Below are positions 1 to 11,520 of a DNA stretch of 64,000 bases, piece by piece. Source of the DNA: Botryotinia globosa (Eukaryota; Ascomycota; Leotiomycetes; Helotiales; Sclerotiniaceae). The DNA lies in NCBI GenBank assembly GCA_014898425.1, contig RCSZ01000010.1, positions 310,001-374,000 of the forward strand, given 5' to 3'. A program made the translations under genes and the position numbers. The notes under the pieces were generated by a model, which saw only the letters and a program-made list of their open reading frames with translations, was not told the origin of the DNA and searched no databases. Every line of letters begins with the position of its first letter. Within the stretch, counting starts at the first letter, position 1.

Positions 1-520
1 GGTTGATTTCAATACAAAGGTCCAAAACTAAAGATTAGATCTTCAGAATATCTCAAAAAAGAAAGAAATCTATAAAATATTCTAAAACAAAAGAGTTTGT
101 AATACAAAAAGAGCTCGAGGATTTCCTATCATATAATCTCACATAACTTATAACCTTATAATCTTAACAAAGCTTCCCCTCTTTACACTTTATATCCTGA
201 AAAGTGATTTTTTTATATTCTATAGGATAGAATAATCCCTTATTACATTGCCCATAAGTTCTAATTATTATAAAAATAAAATTAAATATATTTCTATATC
301 TTTACAAAAATAAAAAATAAAAAAAATTCCTATACCTTTTACACTATAAATAATTGAAATAATAAATACAATGTTTTTTACATATTTCATTATTTTATTA
401 ATAAATCACTAAATACTCTATAAAATTAATATTTTTTTCTAGATGATATAATTATTTCAATAGTATATCTTTTCTAATTAATATATAATTTATTATAATT
501 ACTTTTCTACTTAATAAGCT
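1..520 (+). repeat. Left arm of a long inverted repeat
   Basis: Read as reverse complement, 1823-2342 realigns with this arm base for base over long runs; partner coordinates sum to about 2343 throughout. Anchors: GAGTTTGTAA at 93-102 pairs with TTACAAACTC at 2241-2250, GATTAGAT at 33-40 pairs with 2303-2310, and the region near 431-506 pairs with 1838-1912. The arm may begin before the window. It could be two head-to-head copies of one repeat or an element with very long terminal inverted repeats. Confidence 0.75.
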
Positions 521-1822
521 TTTTGAACTAATAATTAGAATTTTTATTAATTTAATAAAATTTCTTGAAAAAACTCATTTGATTATCAGATTTTTTTATA
601 TAAACCTTTCAATTAAAATAAAAAGTTCTCAAATTAAAAAACAAATCTTTTTTAAAATTAGAAATATAATAATTAGATATTAATATATTATTAAAAATAA
701 ACAATAAGGTTTTATATTAAATAATCTAAGAAATCTTATAAATAAAAAAAGAAATAAAAAAAATTGAATAATAAAATATAATTAATAAATTAATAATAAC
801 CTTACAATATATTATATATAATATATTTCGAATATTACTTTTAAATCGAGATATAACAATTATATATAAAAAAGCAATAGAAATTTGATAAAAAATCTAA
901 GAGTTTTTATTATTTATCTTCTCATTTTTATTTTAATACTTATTACTCTTCAATTCGAAAAAGGAAAAAAATACTTTAGAAAATCTGATTCTATATTTTT
1001 TATATAATATATAATAAATACAAAAAAGAGAAACACCTAATATTTTATAAATAATCTAAAAAGAAATAGAATCTAATATCCTTATTATTATTAGAAATAT
1101 ATTAGATTTTATAAATATAAATATAAAAAATATAAAAACTACAAATACTATAAATATAAAAATTAGAGATAATATAATTAAAATATCTATAAAAATTATA
1201 TAAAAATATATTATAAAAACAAGAAATTTATTCTTATAATTTGAATTTATTAAAGAAATAAGATTAGTAATAGATTCTGATATAATAATATCCAAAGAAA
1301 ACAGAACATTCTATATTCCCAAAAATATTAATAAAATATACTCGAAATCTAAACAATAGATAATCTATTACAAAATAATAAAAATTCATAAAATACTTTA
1401 TTAGATTATTAAATCGATTTAATTTATTGATTATCAAAAGATTCAGTTTCTTTATTAATTGAAATTTATAAATATCCTTTTACTTAGTTTTTTTATATAA
1501 AAAAACCTTTATATTCTTTATATATTATTCTCTTTATTAAATTATAATATTATTATCTACTTTCTTCTTAATATTATTCTTTGAAATAACATTATAATAT
1601 ATATAGCTTTAATATATAAAATTAATATTAGGAATATATTAATTAGATATTAAAATATAGAATTTCTTTTAATAATAGTAATAATTATAAAAAACAAAAA
1701 AACTATTTTCAAAATAATAAAAATCATTAATTAAAATATTAGTAATATATTTAGAATAATATAAATAAATAGAAATAATTAAATCTAAAGAATTAATAAC
1801 AAAATACAATATAATAGATAAA

Positions 1823-2342
1823 ATATTATCAAATAAAGAAATAGTTATAATAAATTATATATTAATCAAAAGAAATATATTATCAAAATAATTATATTAT
1901 CTAAAAAAAAAACTAATTTTATAAAGTATTCGATAATCTATTAATAAAATGATAAGATATATAAGGAATACTATATTTATTATTTCAATTATTTGTAATA
2001 TAAAAAGCATAGGAATTTCTTTTCTTTTTATTTTCACAAAGATATAAAAATACTTTTAATTTTATTTTTATAATAATTAGGATTTGTAAGTAATACAATA
2101 AAGAATTACTTTTTATTCTATAGAATATAAACAAATCACTTTTTAAAATATAAAATACAAAAGAAAAAAGCTTTATCAAAATCATAAAATTATAAATTAC
2201 ATAAAACTATATAATAGAAAATCTTTAAGCCTCTTTTATATTACAAACTCTTTTGTTTCGGAATATTCTATAAACCCTTTTTTTTTCCAAAATATTCCAA
2301 AAATCTAATCTCTAGCCTCAGCCCTTATATCAAAGTCAATTC
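1823..2342 (-). repeat. Right arm of a long inverted repeat
   Basis: This is the reverse-complement partner of 1-520, with a spacer of about 1.3 kb. Similarity fades toward the spacer around 1750-1830. Mismatches are mostly transitions, consistent with RIP. Confidence 0.75.
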
Positions 2343-3068
2343 GTTTATTATAAATTATATACTTTCAATAATTTTAGAGAAGTAATAAAAAGTCTTATTT
2401 CAAAATATATCTAAAGTTGATTTATTGCTATTCTCTACTTTAACAATTTCTATTGATATAATTTCTTACTAACGTTGTCTATTATATAACATCAGAGATA
2501 CTTTCTAATATAAAATAATCTTCTAATTTTATAATTCATAATCTAATATTAGTTTTCTCTCTTTCAAAAAATGAAGATATTCTAATCCTAAATTTATTCT
2601 AGAAGAATTCTATAAATAGTATAAGTGAAATATTAGTATTGATAATAATTGATATATTTCAAATACCTAATAATAATAATCTATTTGATCTAATATCTAT
2701 AAGAATTCTTTTATCTATAAAGAATTATAGATTATTAAATCTCACAATATTATCAATCAAAACATTATATATAAATATTATTAATTAACATTTTATTACT
2801 ATTATTCTTGTTTCTCTTTCTTTATCCTTTTCAGCTTATACCTTTAATTGTTTCTTTTATTGGGCTATAATTTTCTATAATTCTTTCAATATATTTAAAT
2901 AAAACAAGAAATCCCCTTATCTTATAACAATTTAACTATTCATATCTTCTTATAAATTAATTTGATAATAATAAGCAATAATGATTAATAAATAAAAATA
3001 TATTAAAATAGAAATTTCAGATTCATTTATTTTGGATAATAAGAAACTTTTAGTTTAGTTTCTTTTTT

Positions 3069-3186
3069 GAAGGTTTATACTAATTTTTTTTGGATTGAAT
3101 TTGGAGGTTTAAATAATTTGTTTTTTAAAGGTTTATATTAATTATTTCCTTAAATCGAATTTGAAGATTCGAGTAATTCGTTTCTT
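3069..3186. repeat. Two-copy ~58-bp tandem repeat
   Basis: Two adjacent units begin AAGGTTTATA and end near TTTGTTT/TCGTTTC (3069-3126 and 3127-3186). Differences are largely transitions. Confidence 0.6.
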
Positions 3187-3528
3187 CTTTGTTTTGATTT
3201 ATATTTACTTCTAATTGTTTTTCTTATCTAATAACTTTTTCTGTATATATTTTTTCGATTATTATTTATTTTAATTAAGGAATTTTATTTCATTCGAAAA
3301 ATAATAAATTGAATAGTATCTTTGGTTTTATTAACCTTTATAATCTTATATTCCTGATAACTATTTTTATTAATTTAATTTATTATATAAAGTCTATAAA
3401 TGGCCTAGAATTTGTTTAGATAATATTATAAATTATTATAATTTTTTTTTAGAAATAATTCCGATCTATTTTGTATATACTTTATATATAAACAATTCCT
3501 ATTTAATTCGAGAGTGAATCAATAACTC

Positions 3529-3689
3529 TATAAGAATTATAAATTAGAAAGGAGTTGTTTTAATAATTTAGTTATTGATAAAGATTTAAGAGGAAGTTGG
3601 AAGCGAGGCTTTCAACTTATACTTGAAAGGACTAGCTAAAATGACTAGTATAGCCGGTCACGTGCAGAGAGGGTCTGTGCGCCCTCACA
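3529..3689 (-). mobile_element. Solo LTR, minus orientation, RIP-mutated
   Basis: This is the reverse complement of the LTR at 6107-6267 and exactly the same length, 161 bp. Its outer left end reads TATAAGAATTATAAATTAG where the partner predicts TGTGAGGACTGTGAACTAG, every change being G-to-A or C-to-T. The other end keeps the intact CCCTCACA terminus. The flanking pentamers (AACTC on the left, TTAAT on the right) do not match, so there is no target-site duplication. Confidence 0.7.
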
Positions 3690-4564
3690 TTAATAATTAT
3701 ATTATAAAAAATATATAAAAGAAAATAATAATAATTAAAATAAATCATTTTAATATTTTAATTAAGAAATCTATTATATATCTTTTTTTTAATTAGAAAT
3801 ATTATATTTTCTTTTTTAAAAGAATTTTATTTATCAAAAAGTCTTCAAATTATATAATATTTCCAAGGATTTTGAAATTTAAATTCAATTTTAATTTAAT
3901 TCAATAATATTAATTATTATTTATTGATTTCAAAATTTGAATTATATTCAAAATTTCTTTTCAAAATATATTTCAATAAAAATTCTTTATTATTAATTAT
4001 ATAATTCTAATATTTAAATATTAATATTTTTTAATAATTAATTATATATATAAATATATGATAAAATATAGTTTTTTATTATTTTAATATTAATATTAAT
4101 ATATAAATAATATATTATAACTAATTTCTTTTCAAAATATTATAAATACTTAATTTATTAAAGATTTTTATTAAAAACAAAACTAATTATTAGAAATCTT
4201 ATTATATATTGATATAATTTCGACTTTTTAATATTAAATATAACTTTTTTTGATTCTTTTTATTAAAATATTTTCAAATTTATATAAAAACATTCTAAAA
4301 ACAAATTTTATTAATTTTATTATTAAATAAATTAATATATAATATTCTTATCTCAATAAACTCAATATCAGAATTTCTATTTTATTAATAATTATAATTA
4401 TAATTTTATTTTTTTATATAAAAGAAATAATATTACAATATTTGTATTATAATTTTCAATAGAATATAATGATTGATTGATTATATATTATTTTTAAAAT
4501 ATTATTTTTCGAAGAAATAAAAGTGTGCAAGATACAGGGTTGTGCAAGATGTAGGGATATCGGT
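3690..4564 (+). mobile_element. Truncated TIR DNA transposon, copy 1
   Basis: The sequence is the reverse complement of about 19975-20849 in the complete 1.42-kb element at 19975-21393. Its right terminal inverted repeat (about 4524-4564) is intact: two imperfect TGCAAGAT-type subrepeats followed by GATATCGGT and then TA. The left ~545 bp seen in the other copy is missing, and the break coincides exactly with the edge of the LTR at 3689. No open frame survives. Confidence 0.65.
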
Positions 4565-4656
4565 TATATCACAGCCTTTACTCGGATCTGGTTTCTCAGA
4601 TCGAACACAATCACGAACATGCCTTTCACCCACCCGACTGTTAGAGGGACCCCTAA

Positions 4657-5457
4657 GTCCACTCCCTCTCTCTCTCTCAAGCGCTCACTAACACAGCTAA
4701 TGCAGCTACTAATAGAGCAAATGAGAGGCAACAGATCTTTGGCCCAATCGCCTCTTTGTGGGATGACTATCTTAACCCTGAAGCAGTGCAAACCCTCCCC
4801 GCCCGGCTTCGGAAACCTTTAACTGCATTGTGTGCAGATATATCTGCTACAGCAAATAAATACTTTGATTCGTATATCAATAGATCAAACCCCCCTCGCC
4901 CTTCCTGGACCTCTCAGCCCTCCTTTAAAGCCCCTAAGTCCTTTTGGGCCCCAGATCCCGGAAATTCTAACTTCAAAATCAAGGCCACAATCTCTTGGAA
5001 ATTCGACTTGCGCACAAAAAGCAGCTATTCTCCCTCCCAGCCTACAGTATCGGTAGCAGCTAAACAACCACCCAAACGGCCTCAATATCCAAATAAAGTT
5101 GATACCCGCCTCTTAGTTAGACTAGGCCTAAACTACCCGGCACGTACAGCTGGCTCTTTTGCTGTACTTACAGCATTCAAAAGAAAGCTTGGAGAACACT
5201 CTTCCTTATTGAAAGAAGTACAAGCAATTAATACTGGCTTTGTACTTTGTACAAACTCAATCACTAAACTTACAGCTCTTGAAAAACACTCGGATATGAT
5301 GACAAATACAATTCAGGACTGCAAAATAGAAATACAGCAAAGATGGACAACCTATAGACTAGATTATGTCCCTAGAACAGTCACAAGTCTTGATGAACAA
5401 AGTCAAGTGATGGTTAGTACAGTCTCAAAGCAGTTCGGAACACTTGGATATAAATAA
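4657..5457 (+). pseudogene. LINE ORF1 (gag-like) remnant, N-terminal part
   Basis: An open frame runs from just after a stop at 4654 to a TAA at 5457. The segment DTRLLVRLGLNYPARTAG, followed by KLGEHSSLLKEVQAINTGF, matches the conserved 'RLxxRLxxxxPAR…LKEVQxxxTGFAL' block of ORF1 proteins of Tad1-like non-LTR retrotransposons in fungi. A CT-rich run near 4664-4678 marks a likely frameshift, since the upstream ORF1-like sequence reads in another frame. The coding match ends near Lys-Gln (5428-5433) and appears to resume near 9018, so the gene is split by a ~3.5-kb insertion. It is much less RIP-mutated than its surroundings. No reverse transcriptase is present. Confidence 0.7.
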
Positions 5458-5519
5458 GGGATGTAGATCTATAGATACGTGCGCTTCTAGCTTACGTATC
5501 CTTTGGTAGGGTATAATGA

Positions 5520-8500
5520 TACACCCGATTTCATAACGTGTGTCCAAAACCTAATTTTTTAGTACTTTCCACAAAACATCTGAAAAAGTTGTAATATGTA
5601 TTTATAATCTATTTATTTTATTAAGAACTCTATAATCAGATATTCAATTATTATAATAAGTATATCAAATTAAAGCTAGAGCTTAATTCTATTATCTAAT
5701 TATATATAAAATCTTCAAAATACCTTCTCGGCTTAATTCCTTCGATTCAGAGGTAATTAATTATATATTAATATATTGGAAAAAATCTATTATTTTTAAT
5801 TACTATGAAATAATTGCTTCAATTTATAAAACATTTATACAAATAATTAGAAAGCATTTGAATTATATTAGAAAAAAAAAGTTTAAAAAGCAGCTATTAA
5901 AAGGTTCTATTAATATTATTATGTTTGAAATAAATAATGTTATAAAGAAGATTTATAATAAACTATTATGGCTATATTAGAATAAAATTATAGATTTTCT
6001 TTAAAAGATTTTTAATATAGAGATTAATTAATTAATAATTTTTAAAATATTCAAATGAATAGATTTTATTAGAAAGCAATTGGTTATAAAGGTTGTTTAA
6101 AGAAATTGTGAGGGCGCACAGACCCTCTCTGCACGTGACCGGCTATACTAGCCATTTTAGCTAGTCCTTTCAAGTATAAATTGGAAGCCTCGCTTCCAAT
6201 TTCCTCTTAGATCTTTATCAATAACTAAACCATTAAAACAACTCCTTTCTAGTTCACAGTCCTCACAGAAATATTGAATTAAGGAATAATTGGATGAACA
6301 AAATGTAGTATTTTTAATAAAATCAATTAATCTGTTTAAATAAATTTGATAATAATAAATGTATTAGTAATTATAAATATGGATATAGTTAAAAAAGGAT
6401 TAAAACTAAAATATAGAGGTAATTGATAAATTATATTAAAATCTTTTTATTATTGGTATATATTATTGATAGATATATCAAATCAATTACTTTTCTAAAT
6501 ATTTTTAATGTAAAGCTTTTTATTTTATTTTATTATTTATAATATTATTTTTATATATAATCCTTATTTTATTATAAAATCTATAATTCTAATAGATAAT
6601 GTATTAATTTATTATATTTTTATAAATGATATTAAAATAATAATTAAAAAGAAAGAAATTTTAATTTAATATTTTCTATTATATTTATTTGATTTATATT
6701 CTATTAAATCAAATTTTAATAATTTGAAGAACTTTATATATTAGTATTATTATATAAAATAATCGAAATATAATATATATTAAAGCTTTTTAGAATAAGC
6801 TATAAAAAAGTGTTATATAGATATAGAGATAACTAAAAGAATAAAGGTATATTTTTTGAATTATAGAATATATTTATAATATTATTAGTTAATTTAAAAT
6901 ACAATGAATACTCCTTTTATATAATTATCAAATTATTAAAAAGATTATAAAATTATAATATATATAAATAATCATTTTCTTTAAATCTTTTATTTTATAT
7001 CATTTAAACCTAAAAGTGTATTACTTATATCTTCTTTTTATTGATTTTTTTAAAATATTTTAAAAGTATTTATATCTTTTTTAATATTTATAAAAATATT
7101 ATTAGATATTTTAAAAAGAAATATAGAATTTATAATTTTCAATTACTTCAAAATAAAGAATTCATTATAAACTGATTCTATAGTATTTTTAATCGCTTTT
7201 TGTTAAATTAGATCTATAGTTTTATTAGCTAATTATACTCTATATTCCTATAATATATATAAGTTTTCTTTAATACAAAATAGCAAAAAAGTAGATATAA
7301 AAATAAAAATTAGTTTTTGAAAATTATAAAAAGGTAATATAATAAATCGATTATTTATATAAAATAAAAATTATAATAAGAATTGTGATAGGAATTATAA
7401 TAGAAATTGTAATAGATATTGAGGTTGATAATATTATAATAATAAGGCTGATAATGGAATATAATTTTAAGAAGAAGGATTGTGGATATTGATAATAGAA
7501 GTGAAAGTGTTAGTAAGGATAAGAATAGATTTATTCTTTTTCTTTTTCCTATTATTATATATTTTTATAATAGTTAAATTCCTTTTAGCGAACTATTTCA
7601 CTATTTATTTGTATAAAGATTTATTCAGACTAATATACTCCCTTTTGTATATAATATAATTAGTTTATTTAAGCTATTCGTTTATTATTATTATATAATA
7701 TATTTTCTTATTAGAAATCTAATAACAATAATCGAAATTAGAGTATTTATATTCTTTGTATTTCTATTGTTTTGAAACTATTTAATATAACTATTTTATT
7801 TTAGAATTATCCTTTTTCTAAGTATTTATTCTTTGTAATATTTGCTTTGTAATAATATTCTATCTATTTCTTTGATCTTTGATCTTTCTTCTTTTCCTTT
7901 TCCTCCCCCTCTTCCTCGATATTTATATCTCTTTTATTACATTCAGAACTTGAATTAAGCTTTGTTTATTAAACTCATTTATTGCTTTTTTCAAAAAAAA
8001 ATTTAGAAATAAAACTAATTATATATTTTTCAAATAGATCAAAGTAAACTTCTATCTTTACAGAATTAAAGTATTTTTTATTATTATATTCTTACAAATA
8101 TAGATTATAAAATACTCATTTCTATTATATTTGATTTTATATTATAAACTTTATTTCATTACCTTTTATAGAATCTATATAAACTACCCATTTCCTTGAA
8201 ATGAATTTATCTTTTATTAATATATTCCTTATATCTATCTAATTATTCATTTCCTTTTATAAAACTTTTAAAAGATTAATATAATCAAATTGTATTGTAT
8301 TATTGATATTAATAATGAAATAGATTATAAAATAAAGCTTTTTATTGATATATCAATTAAAAGAGAATCTAATATAAATATTATATATAATATCCCTTAA
8401 ATTAAGATTGAATATAAATTTAAAAGGAGGGGAAAATCAATATTGAAATTTAGATATAGATATATTAATAAATAATAGAATCTGAATAAATTCCGAAAAT

Positions 8501-8914
8501 AATATTTTTAAATTATTAATAGTATTAACAAAAACTCTATTATCTTTTAATATATTTCTCTAAGGTTTTATATTTTTCGAAAAAGAATTTTTAGGTTTTA
8601 TAAAGTCAGAAAGCTTTTCAATAAACTTAAAAAAAACCGTTTGCTTTTTTTTTAAAGCATTTTTATCAAACTTCAATTTGCAAATAATCTTTTTAAAAAA
8701 AAGAGAAGATATAACTTTCTTAGAAGCAAAATGTTTTGATTCTTTAGTAATAATTATAACTTTCAATTAGAAATTATTTCAATTGAACTATTGATTATGA
8801 AAATATTAATAAAAATATTATAATATTATAGATATAATCCCCATTTGAAATAGAAATCATATAAACACTAAAAAATTAGGTTTTGAACACACATTATGAA
8901 ATCGGGTGTATAGT
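5520..8914. mobile_element. ~3.4-kb insertion bounded by ~44-bp inverted ends
   Basis: The left end (5520-5563) starts TACACCCGATTTCATAA and runs to CTAATTTTTTAGT. The reverse complement of the right end (about 8869-8914) is the same sequence with two C-to-T changes. Both outer ends carry TA, as for a Tc1/mariner element. The interior is AT-rich and RIP-degraded, with no transposase frame, and contains a later solo LTR. Weak similarity may extend slightly outside the TA, and the flanking gag break is about 80-100 bp further out on each side, so the true ends could lie at about 5436 and 9016. Confidence 0.5.
6107..6267 (+). mobile_element. Solo LTR with perfect 5-bp target duplication
   Basis: The 161-bp unit begins TGTGAGG and ends CCTCACA, a perfect 7-bp terminal inverted repeat with the TG…CA ends of LTRs. 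It is flanked on both sides by GAAAT (6102-6106 and 6268-6272), a perfect 5-bp target-site duplication. It holds a TATA-like GTATAAATT and no coding capacity. With no internal region beside it, it is best read as a solo LTR left by LTR-LTR recombination. The family (Copia or Gypsy) cannot be told from the LTR alone. Confidence 0.75.
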
Positions 8915-9017
8915 CGTAGTACCCTCTTCGTACCAGAATAAATAGAACAACAATTGATCCTATTCACGCTTTTAGTGTAATTACACCTTATAAAGTCTTC
9001 CCAACAAAAGGATATAT

Positions 9018-9694
9018 TATCAGAAGCGATAAAGGATTCCACAAATCTTGATCTAATTCAAGCGGTCGAATCACAAATGAGTGTTAATTCAGGACTCTAC
9101 AATACTTCCTGGTTCATTAGCTTTAAGACTGAAAACCAAAATACCCTTCTCCCAAGGACATTAAGAATCCTAGGAGCTACTGTGAACTCTACCTTGGTCG
9201 CCCTCAAGCCATAGACAATCCAATGCAGCAGGTGCTTTCAATGGCATAATACCCGAGCCTGCTCTCGACCTGAGAGATGCCGAATCTGTGGTACAACTGA
9301 GCACACAGAAAAGAACCACTCAACTAATAAGTGTGCCACTGCTCACATTTGCCCAGCAAGATGCCTATAAATTGTGGAGGCTCACATCCAGCAAATGACC
9401 TACACTGCACCTTCGCCTTACTCACAAAGGCCCCAAAACCATACTCGAACAACAAGCCATCTGAAAAACTTCAAGGAAGCTAGGGTTAGGGCATGCGCTA
9501 ATACAAAATGCTATAGAGCTCCAAGAGTTGATGCACAAATGAAGGAGGCTCCAAACACTGCCTCCCCTCGTACCCCCACAACACCAATCCGAGCAATCCT
9601 AGCACCTTCGTTATTGATCCCACCACCCTCTAATCCTTCCAACCGTTTTACTTCATTGGAAACCCCACCTCTTCCTATTCCTTTTAATGTATAA
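9018..9694 (+). pseudogene. LINE ORF1 (gag-like) remnant, zinc-knuckle part
   Basis: The forward reading frame from about 9019 (SEAIKDSTNLDL…) runs through LRILGATVNSTLV into a zinc-knuckle region with CSRCFQWH, then CRICGTTEHTEKNH, then CLNCGGSHP…HC after a +1 shift. These cysteine arrays are typical of ORF1 proteins of fungal Tad1-like LINEs. Defects: a TAG at about 9211-9213, a frameshift at about 9366, and further stops after 9450. The segment continues the N-terminal part that ends near 5433. It stops near 9694 without an ORF2 reverse transcriptase, so the LINE copy is truncated as well as interrupted. Confidence 0.7.
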
Positions 9695-10203
9695 TCCTAA
9701 ATCTTCTCGAAAACTATTACAGCAAAACCTCTCTATAAAGATAACGGTTTTTGTAGTCTTTTTAAGAATATATAAAGATATCCTTGTATAAAGGTTTATA
9801 AATGGAAATGATAATTCATAATTAAAATAAGAATCTAATAAATACTATTGAATAATATAAAACTTTTTAAATAATATCTCCTTTTTAGTTTTTTTAGAAA
9901 CACTTTAAGATCAATATTATTGTTATTCCCTTGAAACTCAAATAAATCTAATTAGTTTGATAGATTTAATCCTTTGCTATCAATTATTCGATACGAATTC
10001 GGCTCGATAATGAAACTAGCCCTAGCACTTATATTAGATATAATTTACTATAAGATTCTTTGATTTTATTCATTCTCTTTATACTCTATATTACATCTTT
10101 ATTCTAGCAATTAGACAATCTTATTTAAAGATTTGTATATGTAGATAATATTCTTTTAGTTATATTTTCTTCAAATCTATAATAATCGAATTACAACCAA
10201 CTA
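9695..10203. other. AT-rich spacer, no gene seen
   Basis: There is no open frame or recognisable motif beyond AT-rich sequence. The TA at 10202-10203 immediately precedes the terminal repeat of the next element. Confidence 0.6.
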
Positions 10204-11186
10204 AGTTGAGTACCCCACTTTCAGACCACCCCTCTTTTAAACCACCTAGAAAAAAATATATATATGAATTTTAAATTTCAATAACTCAACTGCTATTCAA
10301 CTTCAATGCAATCTCCTGTAGTAGTATTTTCATAAATACTATCAGAGTCTTCTATATTAATTTCCTTATCACTAGCTTCAATTTAAGCTTGATATATAGC
10401 TTTTATCCCTACAAACCTCGAATTTGAACTAGGTTTTATTATCCTTCTTTTTTATATATAATCTCTTCTAATATTTATTCCGTTGCTTTATTCGTTTTTT
10501 ATACTATATAAATTTATAGTCCTTAGTATTAGAATCCTTTTTGAATCTTTTGAAAAAGTAGTTGACGAATTTGAAATATCGGTTTTATCAACTTTCTTTA
10601 TTATATCAGTATATTTTCGAATATGACTTCTTTTTTGCAAGGTTTTCCATGTAATAAAAGACGAATATATATTCCACTGAAACTTAGAATTTTGATATAA
10701 AACCTCTTGATTACTGTTTTCAAGTAATAATTTAAACAAAAGAGGTTTAATATAGTTTTAAGGTCATAAACCTAAAGTCTTCCACTCAGAAGTGATATTT
10801 CGAAGTATTAAAGCTTTTAATCTAGCTTTCTAATGACAAGTAAGAAATTTTCTTTTGTAAATAGGAATAGAATCCATCAACGAATCTAGAGTATTGAAGT
10901 GATATCGATATTCTTTTTTCAGAAATGAAAATATTAATAAATCAAAAGGTTATAATACATACGATATATAAAATAATAAAAATTAAAGATATATATTATT
11001 CTTAAAGCATTTAAGTATAAATTGAGTGATTCTATAACTTTCATACCCATCCAAAATAAGAAGTCTTGCTTCTTCCGATTGAGTTGGTGTTGATTGTAAT
11101 ATGAATACCTTTTTTCAGTTATTCCAAACCTATGGAATCTATAATCCACCCATTATCTAAACAATAAAATTCAGAAAATCCTGTAA
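10204..11186 (-). pseudogene. Decayed pogo/Fot1-family DDE transposase
   Basis: Read on the minus strand, the region carries a decayed DDE superfamily signature: LLILDGYES at about 11050 (the 'LILDGHxSH' motif holding the second catalytic Asp), then a Leu-Asn-Leu stretch, LKKEYRYH (about 10905), TLDSLMDS…YKRKFLTC and KARLKALILRN (about 10800), and finally the 289-nt open C-terminal frame at 10488-10739 (KLLLENSNQEVLYQNS). This order is that of fungal pogo-like transposases. Many stop codons are explained by RIP-type transitions. The probable 3' terminal repeat starts at 10204 just inside a TA (AGTTGAGTACCCCACTTTC), the style of Fot1-like ends. The 5' end is not recognisable and seems cut near 11186, where sequence composition changes. 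Confidence 0.65.
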
Positions 11187-11520
11187 ATTTCCTATTCCAA
11201 AACGCCGGCTGATGTGTGACGAACTATCCAATAGGCCTAGGACGCCCGATAGAGAAAGAAATCGATGACGTGATGAGTCAGAGGACACAGGCCTACGATA
11301 GCCGCTTCTCGCCTCCTCAGGTTCGTAGATCGCTCATGAAGATCGTCGGGTACATGAATGATCGTGGATATCAACATAAGGACAACAATCAAAGACACAA
11401 TATAGGGGATATTCTCTGTTACAGTGACGGAGTGATTAAGGAAACTGCGCAGTTGTGAATGGTGTTCGTAGTAGCCGCGATCCATCAGTGTCTGCTCTTG
11501 TTGAATATAATGGAGAGGCC

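Larger units (their letters stand above)
1..4523. repeat. AT-rich RIP-degraded repeat block
   Basis: The stretch is almost pure A/T with no credible coding frame; open frames here are short and low-complexity. It contains a long inverted repeat (1-2342), a two-copy ~58-bp tandem repeat (3069-3186), a 161-bp LTR (3529-3689) and a truncated TIR element (3690-4564). Paired repeat copies differ mainly by C-to-T and G-to-A changes, as expected for repeat-induced point mutation in filamentous ascomycetes. I see nothing else in 2343-3068 or 3187-3528. Confidence 0.85.

Noticed and set aside
9480..9494. Two TAGGGT units resembling a telomere repeat
   Set aside because: Only two units occur, inside the LINE ORF1 remnant; too short to be an interstitial telomere.
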